64,000 nt of DNA from Catalimonadaceae bacterium JC749 (GCA_021730635.1 JAJNNC010000005.1:124001-188000), one strand, 5' to 3'. Counted from the first letter of the stretch, positions 53,858 through 63,514 are shown. Made by a program: numbers and translations. Notes: generated from the letters alone by a model not told the origin.

Positions 53858-54361
53858 ATGAAAATATTATATCTCGTGCGCCACGCCAAATCCAGCTGGG
53901 ATGATCCTTCGCTGGATGATTTTGATCGTCCCCTCAATAAGAGAGGGAAGGAGGATGCTCCCACTATGGGTAAAAGACTAAAAGGGTTAGAAATTCTACC
54001 GGATTTGATCATTAGTAGTCCGGCAGCAAGGGCTGCCAAAACAGCCAACAAAATTGCTAAACAACTGGGTTACTCTAAAAAGAAAATATCCTGGCTTGAC
54101 AGTTTGTACCATGCTTCTTCTCAGGAACTGTTGCGGATTGTGCAATCAACCTCTCCTGCAGTTGAAATGTTGATGCTTTTTGGACATAATCCCGGACTGA
54201 CAGATTTCGCGAACGGTTTGGGTGATGAAAAAGTAGAAAATATTGCCACCACAGGTGTATATGCGCTGCAACTGGAGGTCAATGATTGGCAACAGGTAAA
54301 AGCTAACCATCAGGCCAAAGTGCTCTTTTACGAATACCCTAAGAAAAAAACTTCACTGTAA
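53858..54361 (+). CDS. SixA-like histidine phosphatase
   Basis: 167 residues of the histidine phosphatase (phosphoglycerate mutase-like) fold. LYLVRHAKSSWDDP has the catalytic RHG-type core with RHA, and MLFGHNPGLTDF holds the second His. SixA-type proteins dephosphorylate phospho-His on Hpt domains. The window encodes an Hpt-bearing hybrid kinase at 27575, but a link is pure speculation. Cytosolic. Confidence 0.9.
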   Translation: MKILYLVRHAKSSWDDPSLDDFDRPLNKRGKEDAPTMGKRLKGLEILPDLIISSPAARAAKTANKIAKQLGYSKKKISWLDSLYHASSQELLRIVQSTSPAVEMLMLFGHNPGLTDFANGLGDEKVENIATTGVYALQLEVNDWQQVKANHQAKVLFYEYPKKKTSL

Positions 54362-54374
54362 GCCTTTCGGCTTA
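54359..54374. terminator. Hairpin at the convergent ends of sixA-like gene and upp
   Basis: TAAGCC, loop TTTC, GGCTTA: a tight 6-bp stem that begins in the stop codon of the phosphatase gene. T-runs are imperfect on both sides, so I call it a probable weak bidirectional terminator. Confidence 0.5.
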
Positions 54375-54384
54375 TATACAGGTT

Positions 54385-55044
54385 TTACTGTTTGGGACCG
54401 AAAGAAAGGTCACCGGCATCACCCAGACCAGGAACGATATAGGCATTGCTATTTAGTTTTTCGTCCAGTGCACCGATCCACAAAGAGAACGGAAAGGGGC
54501 AATGTTGGCGAAGATAGTCAAGGCCTTCCGGGGCTGCGATGGCTGCCGCCATATGAATCTCGGCTGGCTGTCCTTGCTGTAAAATGCTTTGTACTGCTTT
54601 TACCAGTGTTTTTCCGGTAGCGAGCATGGGATCAATCAGTATAACTGCCCGTTGCGTTATGTCGGGGTATGCGAAATAATTGAGAGCGATCGTAAATGAT
54701 TCCTCTTCTTCATAATGGCGGAAAGCACCGATAAAGCCGCTGTCGGCCTGATCAAAGAAATTAAGAAACCCCGTATGCAAAGGCAAACCAGCTCTTAATA
54801 CTGAAATCAGGACAGGAGGGGAGGAAAGTAATGGAACCTGTATCGTATCCAGCGGGGTGGTGATATGTTCAGCTTGATAAGCCATTGATTTTGAGAGCTC
54901 ATAAGCCAGCAATTCTCCAATCCTCTCCATATTTTTTCTAAAGCGCATCCGGTCGTCCTGGAATCCCCTTTTTCTTATTTCAGCCAGAAAATGGTTTGCA
55001 ATAGAATTTTCTTTGTTTAAAATATAGAGAGAAGTTTCTTGCAT
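54385..55044 (-). CDS. upp: Uracil phosphoribosyltransferase
   Basis: 219 residues from the ATG at 55044; the frame opens to 55089 but the first 15 residues have no family match. Motifs: RFRKNMERIGELLAYELSK, SVLRAGLPLHTG, and the PRPP-binding VILIDPMLATGKTLVKAV. The C-terminal GDAGDLSFG is the uracil-binding loop. Salvages uracil to UMP using PRPP. Convergent with the sixA-like gene. Confidence 0.95.
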   Translation of the reverse strand: MQETSLYILNKENSIANHFLAEIRKRGFQDDRMRFRKNMERIGELLAYELSKSMAYQAEHITTPLDTIQVPLLSSPPVLISVLRAGLPLHTGFLNFFDQADSGFIGAFRHYEEEESFTIALNYFAYPDITQRAVILIDPMLATGKTLVKAVQSILQQGQPAEIHMAAAIAAPEGLDYLRQHCPFPFSLWIGALDEKLNSNAYIVPGLGDAGDLSFGPKQ

Positions 55045-55317
55045 TATGTACGATTTTGTTTCCCTTTCAGCATCACAAATATAAATCAATTTTAATAATT
55101 TGCTCCGTTTGTTGAAACCGATACACCATAGGGTCAGAGAACAAACTAAGGGAAAATTAGCAGATAACTTATTTTATTATATATTTTTGCCAAAGTATCA
55201 ACAAAAAAGATTCATGAACATTTGGCAGCTATATCAGTTGATTTTAACAAGGAGTGCTTTTTATTGCGAAATTTTCAGATGTTCCAAAACAAAATTGCAA
55301 AATATATTACAAAGCTT

Positions 55318-55366
55318 CTGTAATTGATTCCTCTAAATATTCATAAATTACAGTCAAAATGACTGT
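55318..55366 (+). promoter_or_regulatory. Two overlapping inverted repeats in the debranching enzyme leader
   Basis: CTGTAATT (55318-55325) can pair with AATTACAG (55346-55353); alternatively ACAGTCA (55350-55356) pairs with TGACTGT (55360-55366) across AAA. Both use ACAG, so they exclude each other. A TATTTTTG -7-like box at 55182-55189 would put the start about 200 bases upstream of the gene. No T-run follows, so a classical attenuator is not shown. Confidence 0.4.
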
Positions 55367-55399
55367 CTCCAGGTCTCACTAACCACAAAACCTTCTTGA

Positions 55400-57394
55400 A
55401 TGAGCTACATACAGTTTGATAAAACACAACTTGTCAATTTAGGATATTCTCTGAGTAAAGAAATAATACGATCCAATAAGTCGGGAGCCTATGCTTCTTC
55501 TACCATTATTGGCTGCAACACCAAACGATTTCATGGTTTATTAGTAGTACCTCAGCCCGATATTGGAGGGGTGCATGTCATTATCTCCTCCCTGGACGAA
55601 ACCGTTTTTGTCAATCATGCCTCCTATGATCTGGGTGTTCATAAATATCCGGGCAATTTTAATCCCAAAGGATATATTTATTTGCGCGACTATGTGGCTG
55701 ATCCAGTGCCTAAGCTTACCTATCGGTTGGGCGATGTAGTGCTAACCAAAGAAAAACTGTTGGTAGAACATGAAAACAGAACCCTGGTCCGCTATGTAGT
55801 TGAAGAGGCAAAATCATCCCTCACCCTCAGGTTGAGCCCCTTTCTGTCTTTCAGGAACGTGACAGCGTTGAAAAGAGCCAATGGCGATATCAACCAGCAT
55901 TATGAGAATATCAATCAGGGTATCAAAACCAATTTATATCCTGGCTATGATGATCTTTATATGCAATTATCACCCAACCCCAGGTTTATCTATGAACCTA
56001 ACTGGTATTATAACCTGGAATATCCGGAAGATATGGAATTGGGCATGGACTATCAGGAAGATCTCTATGTGCCCGGGCATTTTGAAGTAACGCTTCACAA
56101 AGGCGATACTGTGATTTTTACAGGGGGACCGGATGAGGTGAAGCCTGGCAATTTGCTCAGAATGTTTAATACCCAAACCCGAAACAGAACGCCCCGGAAC
56201 TCTTTTGAAAACTGTTTGAAAGTAACTGCCGAGCAGTTTGTATTAAAAACGAAAAGCAGCGGCAAATCACGAAGAGGCGATCGGACAGATGTCATTGCCA
56301 GTTATCAGTTGTATCGAAAGGGTGGGAGAGACGCTTTTATTGCTATTCCGGGTCTATCTCTTATTACGGGCGACTTAAAAAATTTTAAAGGCCTACTGGA
56401 TACTATGCTAAGCGACCGGAAGGGACCTTTTTTTCCCTTTTGGGAAAGTAGTGATGCGGAAGCCTCCTACGAAGCCATGGATGCACCCCTGTGGTTTTTC
56501 TGGGCCTTACAGCAGTATACAAAGCAGTTAGGAGATAAATCAGCTGTCTGGAAATACTATGGCGCGGTGGTGCGAGAGATTCTAGAAGCCTACAGGGAAG
56601 GCACAGACTATCAGATTAAGATGCAGAAGGATGGGTTGTTATATGGCGGTGTGCCCGGCAAGGCGCTCACCTGGATGAACGCTTATGTGGACGGAAAGCC
56701 AGTCACACCAAGAATAGGAATGCCGGTAGAAATTAACGCGCTTTGGTACAATGCCATTCAATTTGCTTTAGAAATTGCAGGACCACGTTCTACAGAAGGT
56801 AAGAAGGTGATTGCCGAATGGAAACATGTGCCCGCTCTGATTGAAAAATCATTCGAAGCTACCTACTGGGATGCACAGAAAGGTTATCTGGCAGATAATG
56901 TGAACAAGGATGGAAAAGATTGGTCTGTCCGGCCAAACCAGGTGATCGCAGCAGCCTTACCTTATTCGCCGTTGCGTGAGGAAATACGAAAATCTGTGCT
57001 GAAAGTGGTGAAAGAAGAATTATTAACACCAAGAGGCCTTCGCAGTTTGTCACCCAAACATCCGGACTACAGAGGCCGTTTCGGGGGCACGCTGGACCAA
57101 AGAAATAAAGTGTATCATCAGGGGTGTGTTTGGCCGTGGTTGTTGGGGTATTTTGTTGAGGCATATATCAACATTTATGAAAGAGAAGTCTTGCCTGAAA
57201 TGACCGCTCTGTATGAAGGTTTTGAAGAAGTGATGCCCGAACATGGCATCAGTTCTATCTCAGAAATTTATGAAGGAGATCCTCCGCACCAGCCTAAAGG
57301 GGTTATATCACAGGCCTGGAATGTTGCAGAGGTCATCCGGATGGGTAAGTTTATCAAGGATTTTGACCGTTCCACACAGCCTGTAACCCTTTAA
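55400..57394 (+). CDS. Glycogen debranching enzyme (amylo-alpha-1,6-glucosidase)
   Basis: 664 residues. N-terminal domain, about 1-280 (LVNLGYSLSKEIIRSNKSGA, IIGCNTKRFHGLLVV), then the GDE C-terminal alpha/alpha barrel, about 290-655 (SLITGDLKNFKGLLDTMLSD, PLWFFWALQQYTKQLG, PVEINALWYNAIQFALEIAG, FGGTLDQRNKVYHQGCVWPW). Removes 1,6-branches of glycogen or starch dextrins. Cytosolic. The glucan phosphorylase follows 288 bp downstream on the same strand, so the two work together even if they have separate promoters. Confidence 0.93.
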   Translation: MSYIQFDKTQLVNLGYSLSKEIIRSNKSGAYASSTIIGCNTKRFHGLLVVPQPDIGGVHVIISSLDETVFVNHASYDLGVHKYPGNFNPKGYIYLRDYVADPVPKLTYRLGDVVLTKEKLLVEHENRTLVRYVVEEAKSSLTLRLSPFLSFRNVTALKRANGDINQHYENINQGIKTNLYPGYDDLYMQLSPNPRFIYEPNWYYNLEYPEDMELGMDYQEDLYVPGHFEVTLHKGDTVIFTGGPDEVKPGNLLRMFNTQTRNRTPRNSFENCLKVTAEQFVLKTKSSGKSRRGDRTDVIASYQLYRKGGRDAFIAIPGLSLITGDLKNFKGLLDTMLSDRKGPFFPFWESSDAEASYEAMDAPLWFFWALQQYTKQLGDKSAVWKYYGAVVREILEAYREGTDYQIKMQKDGLLYGGVPGKALTWMNAYVDGKPVTPRIGMPVEINALWYNAIQFALEIAGPRSTEGKKVIAEWKHVPALIEKSFEATYWDAQKGYLADNVNKDGKDWSVRPNQVIAAALPYSPLREEIRKSVLKVVKEELLTPRGLRSLSPKHPDYRGRFGGTLDQRNKVYHQGCVWPWLLGYFVEAYINIYEREVLPEMTALYEGFEEVMPEHGISSISEIYEGDPPHQPKGVISQAWNVAEVIRMGKFIKDFDRSTQPVTL

Positions 57395-57682
57395 GTGGAA
57401 CCTGGCTGACCTGTGGTAGGTTTTGATTGACTGAGCTTTTGTTGAAAAAAGCTTAAACAGTAAAAAACAAATCAAAGAGTACTCAACACTATGCAAGCAG
57501 ACAGATCAGGCTTGATTGTTGCAGGCATTGTGTCGTCTACAAAATACAAGGAATGAAGCACTTAAGTGTGAAGATTTGTCCATGTATTATATAAATGTAA
57601 ATTGCGCTAACGTTTTAGCTTGAAAACACAGGAGTGTTTCAAGATAGAAAGTATATTTGCTAAAGTTTCAAACAACAATATC

Positions 57683-60271
57683 ATGATAGAAAATAATGCC
57701 CCGCAGTGGAAAAGGTTATTTATCCAGTCTAAAGTGCCGCATAGTTTGGAGTCGTTGGAAAAACTGGCTAGAAATCTTTGGTGGTGCTGGCAGTATGATG
57801 CGATAGAATTGTTCAAAAGCATCAACCCAAAACAATGGGACGAGTATGGACGCAATCCTATTGCGTTATTGGATCACTTAAATATTGAGGATTTTCAACG
57901 TCTGGAAAAAAACGTTGAATTCTTGTCACGGCTAAAAGAAGTATATGGCCGTTTCGAGCAGTATATGTCTAAGAGTAAGAAGAAGAAGCGAACCAAGATA
58001 GCCTACTTTTGTATGGAGTATGGCTTACATGCCTCTTTTAAACTTTACTCTGGCGGATTGGGTGTTTTGGCTGGTGATTTTCTGAAAGAAGCCAGTGATG
58101 AAAATATAGATATGGTTGGTATAGGTTTGTTGTATCGTTATGGCTATTTCCGCCAGGGGCTTTCTATGCATGGTGAACAAATAGCGCATTATGATCCGCA
58201 AAGATTTACTCACTTACCGGTAGAGCCTGTCAGAGATGAAGAAGGAAACTGGATTAAAATTCAGATCGATTTACCGGATAGAGTGCTGACTGCCAAAATC
58301 TGGAAAGCAGGTGTCGGCCGTATTCCTTTATACCTTTTGGATACTGATATAGAAGAAAACCGGGAAGATGACAAGTTCATTACCCATCAGTTGTATGGGG
58401 GAGATCGTGAAAACCGTTTAAAACAGGAAATACTTTTAGGGGTAGGCGGTATCCGGGCATTGGATGCCATCGGCATTCAACCTGATGTTTTTCATCTGAA
58501 TGAAGGGCACGCTGCCTTTATCGGGCTGGAACGTTTGCGAAAATATGTTCAGAAGGGACTGCATTTTGCAGAAGCCGCAGAAGTGATCCGGTCTTCCTCT
58601 TTGTTCACGACTCATACCCCTGTGCCCGCTGGCCATGACAGTTTTACAGAAGGTATGCTCTGGCCCTATTTCTCTAACTATGCTAATTCTTTGAGTCTTC
58701 CCTGGGAAAAATTTATGGGGTTAGGCAGGGTGATTCCCGAAGATAAAAGTGAAGAGTTTTCTATGAGCCACCTGGCTTCCAAGCTTTCTCAGAATATCAA
58801 TGGCGTCAGCCGGATTCACGGTGGTGTTTCGCGAGATATGCTACAGGGTTTGTACAAAGGCTATGAATCAGATGAACTACACATCGACTATGTGACCAAC
58901 AGTGTTCATTATCCGACCTGGACAGCCGAAGAGTGGCAGAGACTACATGTCAAGACATTTGGCAAAGATTTCCTGGAATTTCAATCGGACGCTAAATACT
59001 GGGAAAAAATAAAAAAAGTTCCGGATGCTGAGATTGTAAAAATCAAGAAGAAGCTGAAGAAGGATATGATAGAGATGGTGAAAGCCCGTCTGGAAAATAA
59101 TATGAAAGCCCGGTATGACAGTCCGAAGAAGATAGTAGATACGCTCAATTCATTCAGCGAAGAAAAGCTGATTTTTGGCTTTGCCAGAAGGTTTGCTACT
59201 TATAAAAGGGCACAACTGCTGTTCCGCAATCCGGAGAGGCTTGCAAAAATTGTCAACAACCCAAAGTGCCCCGTTCAGTTTATTTTTGCCGGTAAAGCTC
59301 ATCCAGCCGACAAAGCGGGCCAAGGGCTGATCAAACATATCTTCGAACTGGCCGGTCAGCGTGAGTTTTTGGGAAAAATTATTTTCCTGGAAGATTACGA
59401 CATGGATTTGGCCAGTATGATGGTCAAAGGGGTAGACGTTTGGCTCAATACTCCGACTCGTCCCCTGGAAGCATCGGGTACCAGCGGCATGAAAGCTACC
59501 ATGAACGGCGTCATGAACTTCAGTGTACTGGACGGATGGTGGGCAGAAGGATATCAGGCCGATGCAGGTTGGGCCTTGCCGGAAGAGAGAACGTATGACA
59601 ACCAGGAGACACAAGACGAGTTGGATGCGGAAACAATCTATACTAAACTTGAACTCGAGATAATTCCTGAGTATTACGAAAGAAATCATGAAGGCATCGC
59701 TGAAAAGTGGGTTGCCAGGATGAAGAACGCTATGGCACACATTGCCCCTCAGTTTACCATGAAACGGATGATGGACGATTATCATCAAAAATTCTATAGT
59801 AAATTAAAAGAGAGGCATCAGCTTATCGCTGCAGATAATTTCCTTAAGGCCAGAGAACTCGCTGCTTGGAAAGCCAAAGTTATCAGTGTGTGGGATCAGC
59901 TTGAAGTAGTAGATAAAGATGTATATAATACGGATAATCATCCGCTACCGCTGGGTGGGGAGTTTACAGCGAGCATCACATTGGATCTAAAGGGCCTCGA
60001 CCCTGAAGACATAGGCGTAGAACTGCTTATTGCTGAAAAGAAACAAGGGGTGCACCGCATAGTGATGACTGAAGAATTAAAACAACAAAAGGTGCGATCG
60101 CAAGTAGCGGCCGGAGATGATAATGGAGAGGAGGAAGCAAAGTCATTGGTAAAATATATATGCAAAAAACAGATGGAGTTTGCCGGTGTCTATGAGTATG
60201 GCTTCAGGATATTTCCTGTACATAGCTTGTTACCCCACCGTCAGGATTTTAACCTCATCAGATGGATATAA
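57683..60271 (+). CDS. glgP: Alpha-glucan phosphorylase (GT35)
   Basis: 862 residues from the ATG at 57683 (MIENNAPQWKRLFIQSKVPH). The frame is open to a TTG at 57620, but the added 21 residues lack family similarity. The N-terminal DUF3417-type domain (LARNLWWCWQYDAIELFKSI) marks the short-type bacterial alpha-glucan phosphorylases. YFCMEYGLHASFKLYSGGLG, LFTTHTPVPAGHDSF, ATYKRAQLLFRNPERL and EASGTSGMKATMNG follow. The PLP lysine is in the last motif, Lys604. It releases glucose-1-phosphate from glycogen/maltodextrin. A terminator follows at once. Confidence 0.94.
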   Translation: MIENNAPQWKRLFIQSKVPHSLESLEKLARNLWWCWQYDAIELFKSINPKQWDEYGRNPIALLDHLNIEDFQRLEKNVEFLSRLKEVYGRFEQYMSKSKKKKRTKIAYFCMEYGLHASFKLYSGGLGVLAGDFLKEASDENIDMVGIGLLYRYGYFRQGLSMHGEQIAHYDPQRFTHLPVEPVRDEEGNWIKIQIDLPDRVLTAKIWKAGVGRIPLYLLDTDIEENREDDKFITHQLYGGDRENRLKQEILLGVGGIRALDAIGIQPDVFHLNEGHAAFIGLERLRKYVQKGLHFAEAAEVIRSSSLFTTHTPVPAGHDSFTEGMLWPYFSNYANSLSLPWEKFMGLGRVIPEDKSEEFSMSHLASKLSQNINGVSRIHGGVSRDMLQGLYKGYESDELHIDYVTNSVHYPTWTAEEWQRLHVKTFGKDFLEFQSDAKYWEKIKKVPDAEIVKIKKKLKKDMIEMVKARLENNMKARYDSPKKIVDTLNSFSEEKLIFGFARRFATYKRAQLLFRNPERLAKIVNNPKCPVQFIFAGKAHPADKAGQGLIKHIFELAGQREFLGKIIFLEDYDMDLASMMVKGVDVWLNTPTRPLEASGTSGMKATMNGVMNFSVLDGWWAEGYQADAGWALPEERTYDNQETQDELDAETIYTKLELEIIPEYYERNHEGIAEKWVARMKNAMAHIAPQFTMKRMMDDYHQKFYSKLKERHQLIAADNFLKARELAAWKAKVISVWDQLEVVDKDVYNTDNHPLPLGGEFTASITLDLKGLDPEDIGVELLIAEKKQGVHRIVMTEELKQQKVRSQVAAGDDNGEEEAKSLVKYICKKQMEFAGVYEYGFRIFPVHSLLPHRQDFNLIRWI

Positions 60272-60299
60272 ATACTAATAAGTAAATTTTGATAAGTGA

Positions 60300-60330
60300 G
60301 CGATGTAGTACAGTTACATCGCTTTTTTTT
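60300..60330 (+). terminator. Rho-independent terminator of glgP
   Basis: GCGATGTA, 7-nt loop, TACATCGC, eight T. It lies 28 bp after the stop. Confidence 0.9.
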
Positions 60331-60405
60331 GCTTTAAAGGAGAGAAACAGCCTTACTGTCATGCATCCTCGTTTGTCACCTTTCCGGAAATACTATCCTC
60401 GAAGA

Positions 60406-61377
60406 TTACAGGGATTCATTCTCAATAGAAGCAAGCTTGAGTAGCGTTTCATACTCATCGTTAGAGATATCCTGATAGAAATAATGGATAGGGTTAACTT
60501 TTTTTCTGTTTTTGATCACCTCATAATGTAAATGGGGGGCGGTGGAAGTGCCGGAGTTGCCAGTATACCCGATACATTCGCCTCGCTTTACTTTCTGTCC
60601 TAGTTTCACTTTGAATTCAGACATGTGAGCATACTTTGTGATAAACCCAAATCCATGATCAATTTCAACCTGCTTCCCATAACCATGAAAACTGTTTGAA
60701 ATTTTAGTAATCACTCCCCCTCCTGTTGCATATATAGGGGTACCGATTCTGGCACCAAAATCTATTCCGGTATGTAGCTTTCTGACTTTATAGATAGGAT
60801 GTAAGCGCATACCAAATCCTGAAGAAAGACGGGATTGTGATGTTGGCACCGGAGTGATAGCAGGAATAGAAGACAACATCAGATGTTGATTATCTGCCAG
60901 GCTGAGAATTTCATCGTAAGACTTTGTTTGAATATACATTTGTCTTTTCAGCTGGTCAATTTTGTTCAAGGTATTCAGAATCATGGCCTCCTGCTCTAAT
61001 TTTGCTTCTATTATTTCATTGTACCTTTCTACACCTCCGATCCCTGCACTACGAATTGATTCTGGAATGGGGTCTTGTTCAAAAATAGTTCTGTAGATAT
61101 GATCGTCTCTTTCCTGCAGGAGCGCTAAGGTCTCTGAAATTCGAAGCATATCTTTTTTGAGCATCACATAGTAAAAATTGAGCTTTTCATTTTCAGTTCT
61201 TAAGCTCATTTCTCTGGGTGAGTCAAAGTAACTCATGTAAACAATAACAACACAAAAAGCTGCTATCAAAATTAATGAGACCATCATGACCCCATCGATG
61301 ATAATGTCTTTTGTGGTAACCTTGATTTGTTCATATCTACAGGTTTCAGAATCGTAATAGTATTTGATTTTGGGCAT
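60406..61377 (-). CDS. M23 metallopeptidase with N-terminal membrane anchor
   Basis: 323 residues. One membrane helix at about 29-50, a long coiled-coil-like linker at 60-170, then the M23 LytM domain: GFGMRLHPIYK, H202-x-x-x-D206 in LHTGIDFGARIG, His251 in YAHMSEF, and H282-x-H284 in APHLHYEV. All zinc ligands are present. Endopeptidase of peptidoglycan cross-bridges, or a pseudo-enzyme activator, acting outside the inner membrane. It is the usual Bacteroidota layout for M23 with N-terminal anchor. Confidence 0.93.
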   Translation of the reverse strand: MPKIKYYYDSETCRYEQIKVTTKDIIIDGVMMVSLILIAAFCVVIVYMSYFDSPREMSLRTENEKLNFYYVMLKKDMLRISETLALLQERDDHIYRTIFEQDPIPESIRSAGIGGVERYNEIIEAKLEQEAMILNTLNKIDQLKRQMYIQTKSYDEILSLADNQHLMLSSIPAITPVPTSQSRLSSGFGMRLHPIYKVRKLHTGIDFGARIGTPIYATGGGVITKISNSFHGYGKQVEIDHGFGFITKYAHMSEFKVKLGQKVKRGECIGYTGNSGTSTAPHLHYEVIKNRKKVNPIHYFYQDISNDEYETLLKLASIENESL

Positions 61378-61562
61378 TAATTATTTTGCTTTGTTGGTTT
61401 GTTATATTACACAGAAAAATATCATATTAATTCAAGGTATATCACTATCCCTAAATTAATAGTATCACTCATCTGGTGTCATGTATTGTAGTGATAAAAG
61501 GTACATCAGCAAAATTTGCCCTTTATTCTTTAATTTTAAGGTGTGTCTGGATTGAGAGAAAA

Positions 61563-61585
61563 GAAAAAGGCTCTTAAGAGAGCCT
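61563..61585 (-). terminator. Rho-independent terminator after trhO
   Basis: Minus strand: AGGCTCT, loop CTTA, AGAGCCT, then TTTTTC (bases 61563-61568 are A-rich). Ten bases past the trhO stop. Confidence 0.82.
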
Positions 61586-61594
61586 ATCCATGAT

Positions 61595-62620
61595 CTATTT
61601 GAGCTTTAAATGTTCTGCTCTTCCTTTACGAAAAACATTTCTTACTACCTTAAACTTCTTTTTCTGCGTTTTTTGTTCTTCTTCCGGTAGTTTCAGAAAA
61701 TCATAACAGTCTTGAGAACAACAACCCTCAAATTTTTTTGCACAGGTATCGCACTGAATGAAAAGGATATGACATGCTTCATTCTTACAATTGGTATGGG
61801 TATCGGCAGACTTTCCGCACTGGTGACAATGGCTGATAATTTCATTCGTGATTCTTTCTCCAAGTCTTTCATCAAAGACAAAATTCTTCCCCTTGAATTT
61901 GTTGGGTAAATTCTTGGCCTGTATTTCTCGGGAATACTGAATAATGCCTCCTTCCAGTTGATATACTTTCGGAAAACCTTTGTGTTTGAAATAAGCACTG
62001 GCTTTTTCACAACGGATACCACCCGTGCAGTACATCACAATATTCTTATCCTTGTGTGATTTCAATAGCTCCTCTACCATCGGAAGGGCCTCCCGGAAAG
62101 TGTCAGCATCGGGGAGGATGGCATTTTCAAAATGACCTACCTCGCTTTCATAATGGTTTCTCATGTCCACAATCACCGTATCGGGATCAGAAGCCAACTG
62201 ATTAAATGCTTCAGCGTCTACATGAACTCCTTTGTTGGTTACGTCAAACACATGATCCTCCAAACCATCAGCCACAATTTTGGGCCGCACTTTCACTTTG
62301 AGCTTATAAAAAGATTTACCATTATCATCTACGGCCAGATTGAGCCGGATGCCGGATAAATAGAGACTGGCATTGACATAAGACTGTAGTATTTCAAATT
62401 GAGCTTGCGGAACACTGATTTGCGCATTGATGCCTTCGTGAGCAACATAGATTCTACCAAGTACCTGTAGTGCAGATAAATCCAGATATAACTTATCTCT
62501 GAATGCCTGTGGGTCTGTGATATAAATATATTTATAAAATGACAGGGTAAGGCGGGGCTCTGAACTTTGCGCTATCTGTTGTTTTAATATTCTACGATCA
62601 GTGCGGTTGTGAAGTAACAT
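61595..62620 (-). CDS. trhO: tRNA uridine 5-oxyacetic acid pathway hydroxylase TrhO (rhodanese family)
   Basis: 341 residues. N-terminal acylphosphatase-like part (LGRIYVAHEGINAQISVP), a rhodanese domain with catalytic Cys198 in MYCTGGIRCEKA, then a C-terminal zinc-like Cys cluster (SHCHQCGKSADTHTNCKNEAC, written in two parts: HCHQCG and NCKNEAC). The family hydroxylates uridine-34 of tRNA in an O2-dependent way. The gene starts 6 bp after the RibD-type deaminase stop, so the two share a transcript. Confidence 0.9.
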   Translation of the reverse strand: MLLHNRTDRRILKQQIAQSSEPRLTLSFYKYIYITDPQAFRDKLYLDLSALQVLGRIYVAHEGINAQISVPQAQFEILQSYVNASLYLSGIRLNLAVDDNGKSFYKLKVKVRPKIVADGLEDHVFDVTNKGVHVDAEAFNQLASDPDTVIVDMRNHYESEVGHFENAILPDADTFREALPMVEELLKSHKDKNIVMYCTGGIRCEKASAYFKHKGFPKVYQLEGGIIQYSREIQAKNLPNKFKGKNFVFDERLGERITNEIISHCHQCGKSADTHTNCKNEACHILFIQCDTCAKKFEGCCSQDCYDFLKLPEEEQKTQKKKFKVVRNVFRKGRAEHLKLK

Positions 62621-62626
62621 AATAAA

Positions 62627-63085
62627 TCAAACTTCTATTCTTTTTTTATTCATTTGATAAAAAAAATCCTTGTTGAGTAGTTCACCTTCTTCTTGTAAGA
62701 CACCTACTATCACTTCTATGCCTGCCTCTCTGAGTTTTTTGATGCCACCGCCATCTACCAGAGGATTAGGGTCTTTATTACTCACGACCACACAACCTAC
62801 CTGATGCGTGATCAGCAAATCGGAGCAAGGCGGTGTTTTCCCATAATGAGAGCAGGGCTCCAAATTTACATAAACTATACTGCCTTTTAACAGATTCTTA
62901 TCAGAAATGCTGTCGATAGCGTTTTTTTCAGCATGTGCCTCACCATATTTTTGATGCCAACCCTCTCCGATAATAACACCGTCTTTTACAATGACACAAC
63001 CTACCATAGGGTTTGGGCTTACTTTGCCTTGTCCTAAACGGGCAAGTTGTAAGGCACGATGCATGTATTGTTTGTCTGGATGCAT
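62627..63085 (-). CDS. ribD: RibD-type pyrimidine deaminase, reductase domain absent
   Basis: 152 residues from the ATG at 63085. It is the deaminase half of RibD: YMHRALQLARLGQGKVSPNP, HAEKNAI with zinc His and catalytic Glu, and LEPCSHYGKTPPC with the two zinc Cys. It catalyses deamination of the pyrimidine intermediate of riboflavin synthesis. Normal RibD has about 350 residues with a C-terminal reductase. Here the chain ends at FFYQMNKKRIEV, exactly where the linker to the reductase would begin, and trhO starts 6 bp later. I saw no reductase remnant, so this is a clean single-domain gene; the reductase must be elsewhere or replaced. Confidence 0.88.
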   Translation of the reverse strand: MHPDKQYMHRALQLARLGQGKVSPNPMVGCVIVKDGVIIGEGWHQKYGEAHAEKNAIDSISDKNLLKGSIVYVNLEPCSHYGKTPPCSDLLITHQVGCVVVSNKDPNPLVDGGGIKKLREAGIEVIVGVLQEEGELLNKDFFYQMNKKRIEV

Positions 63086-63262
63086 TTTTATCAGTTTACA
63101 ATAATAGTAAGGAGCATTATTGAGCAAATAGGCGCATCATTCCATTAACTTAAATATTATTGCTAAAAGTTTCTTTTATAATCAGTTGTGAAAGGCATAA
63201 AAATTAATACGGATATCAATGGCTATGGGATCATGATCCATATTTTCAGGTAACCCCAAAAA

Positions 63263-63514
63263 TTAATGGGAATGATCGGTATGCTGGCGCTTAAGCGGTA
63301 CCGGGTCATACCCTGAAGTCCCCCAGGGATGGCATCGGGCTAATCTTTTCAGACCTATGCCAACTCCTCGCAGCAATCCCCATTCTCTGATCGCTTCTAT
63401 CATATACTGGGAGCAGGAAGGCGTATGCCGACAATGCGCCCCCAGCAGAGGGGATATTGCTACCTGATACCCTCTGATCAGAAAAATCATGATCCTTTGC
63501 AAAACGATTCTCAT
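63263..63514 (-). CDS. yidD: Membrane protein insertion efficiency factor YidD
   Basis: 83 residues: MIFLIRGYQVAISPLLGAHC, then HTPSCSQYMIEAI, then RLARCHPWGTSGYDPVP. This is the standard YidD pattern with its Cys residues. A small membrane-associated protein that helps YidC-dependent insertion. It overlaps the dcd-like stop by 4 bp (ATGA), so the two genes are translationally coupled. Confidence 0.93.
   Translation of the reverse strand: MRIVLQRIMIFLIRGYQVAISPLLGAHCRHTPSCSQYMIEAIREWGLLRGVGIGLKRLARCHPWGTSGYDPVPLKRQHTDHSH

Noticed and set aside
59150-59788. 212-codon open frame antisense to glgP
   Set aside because: Lies wholly inside the phosphorylase coding region with no family pattern.
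62600-62640. Frameshift that would join RibD deaminase to a reductase
   Set aside because: Downstream sequence starts trhO within 6 bases and no reductase motif appears in any frame.
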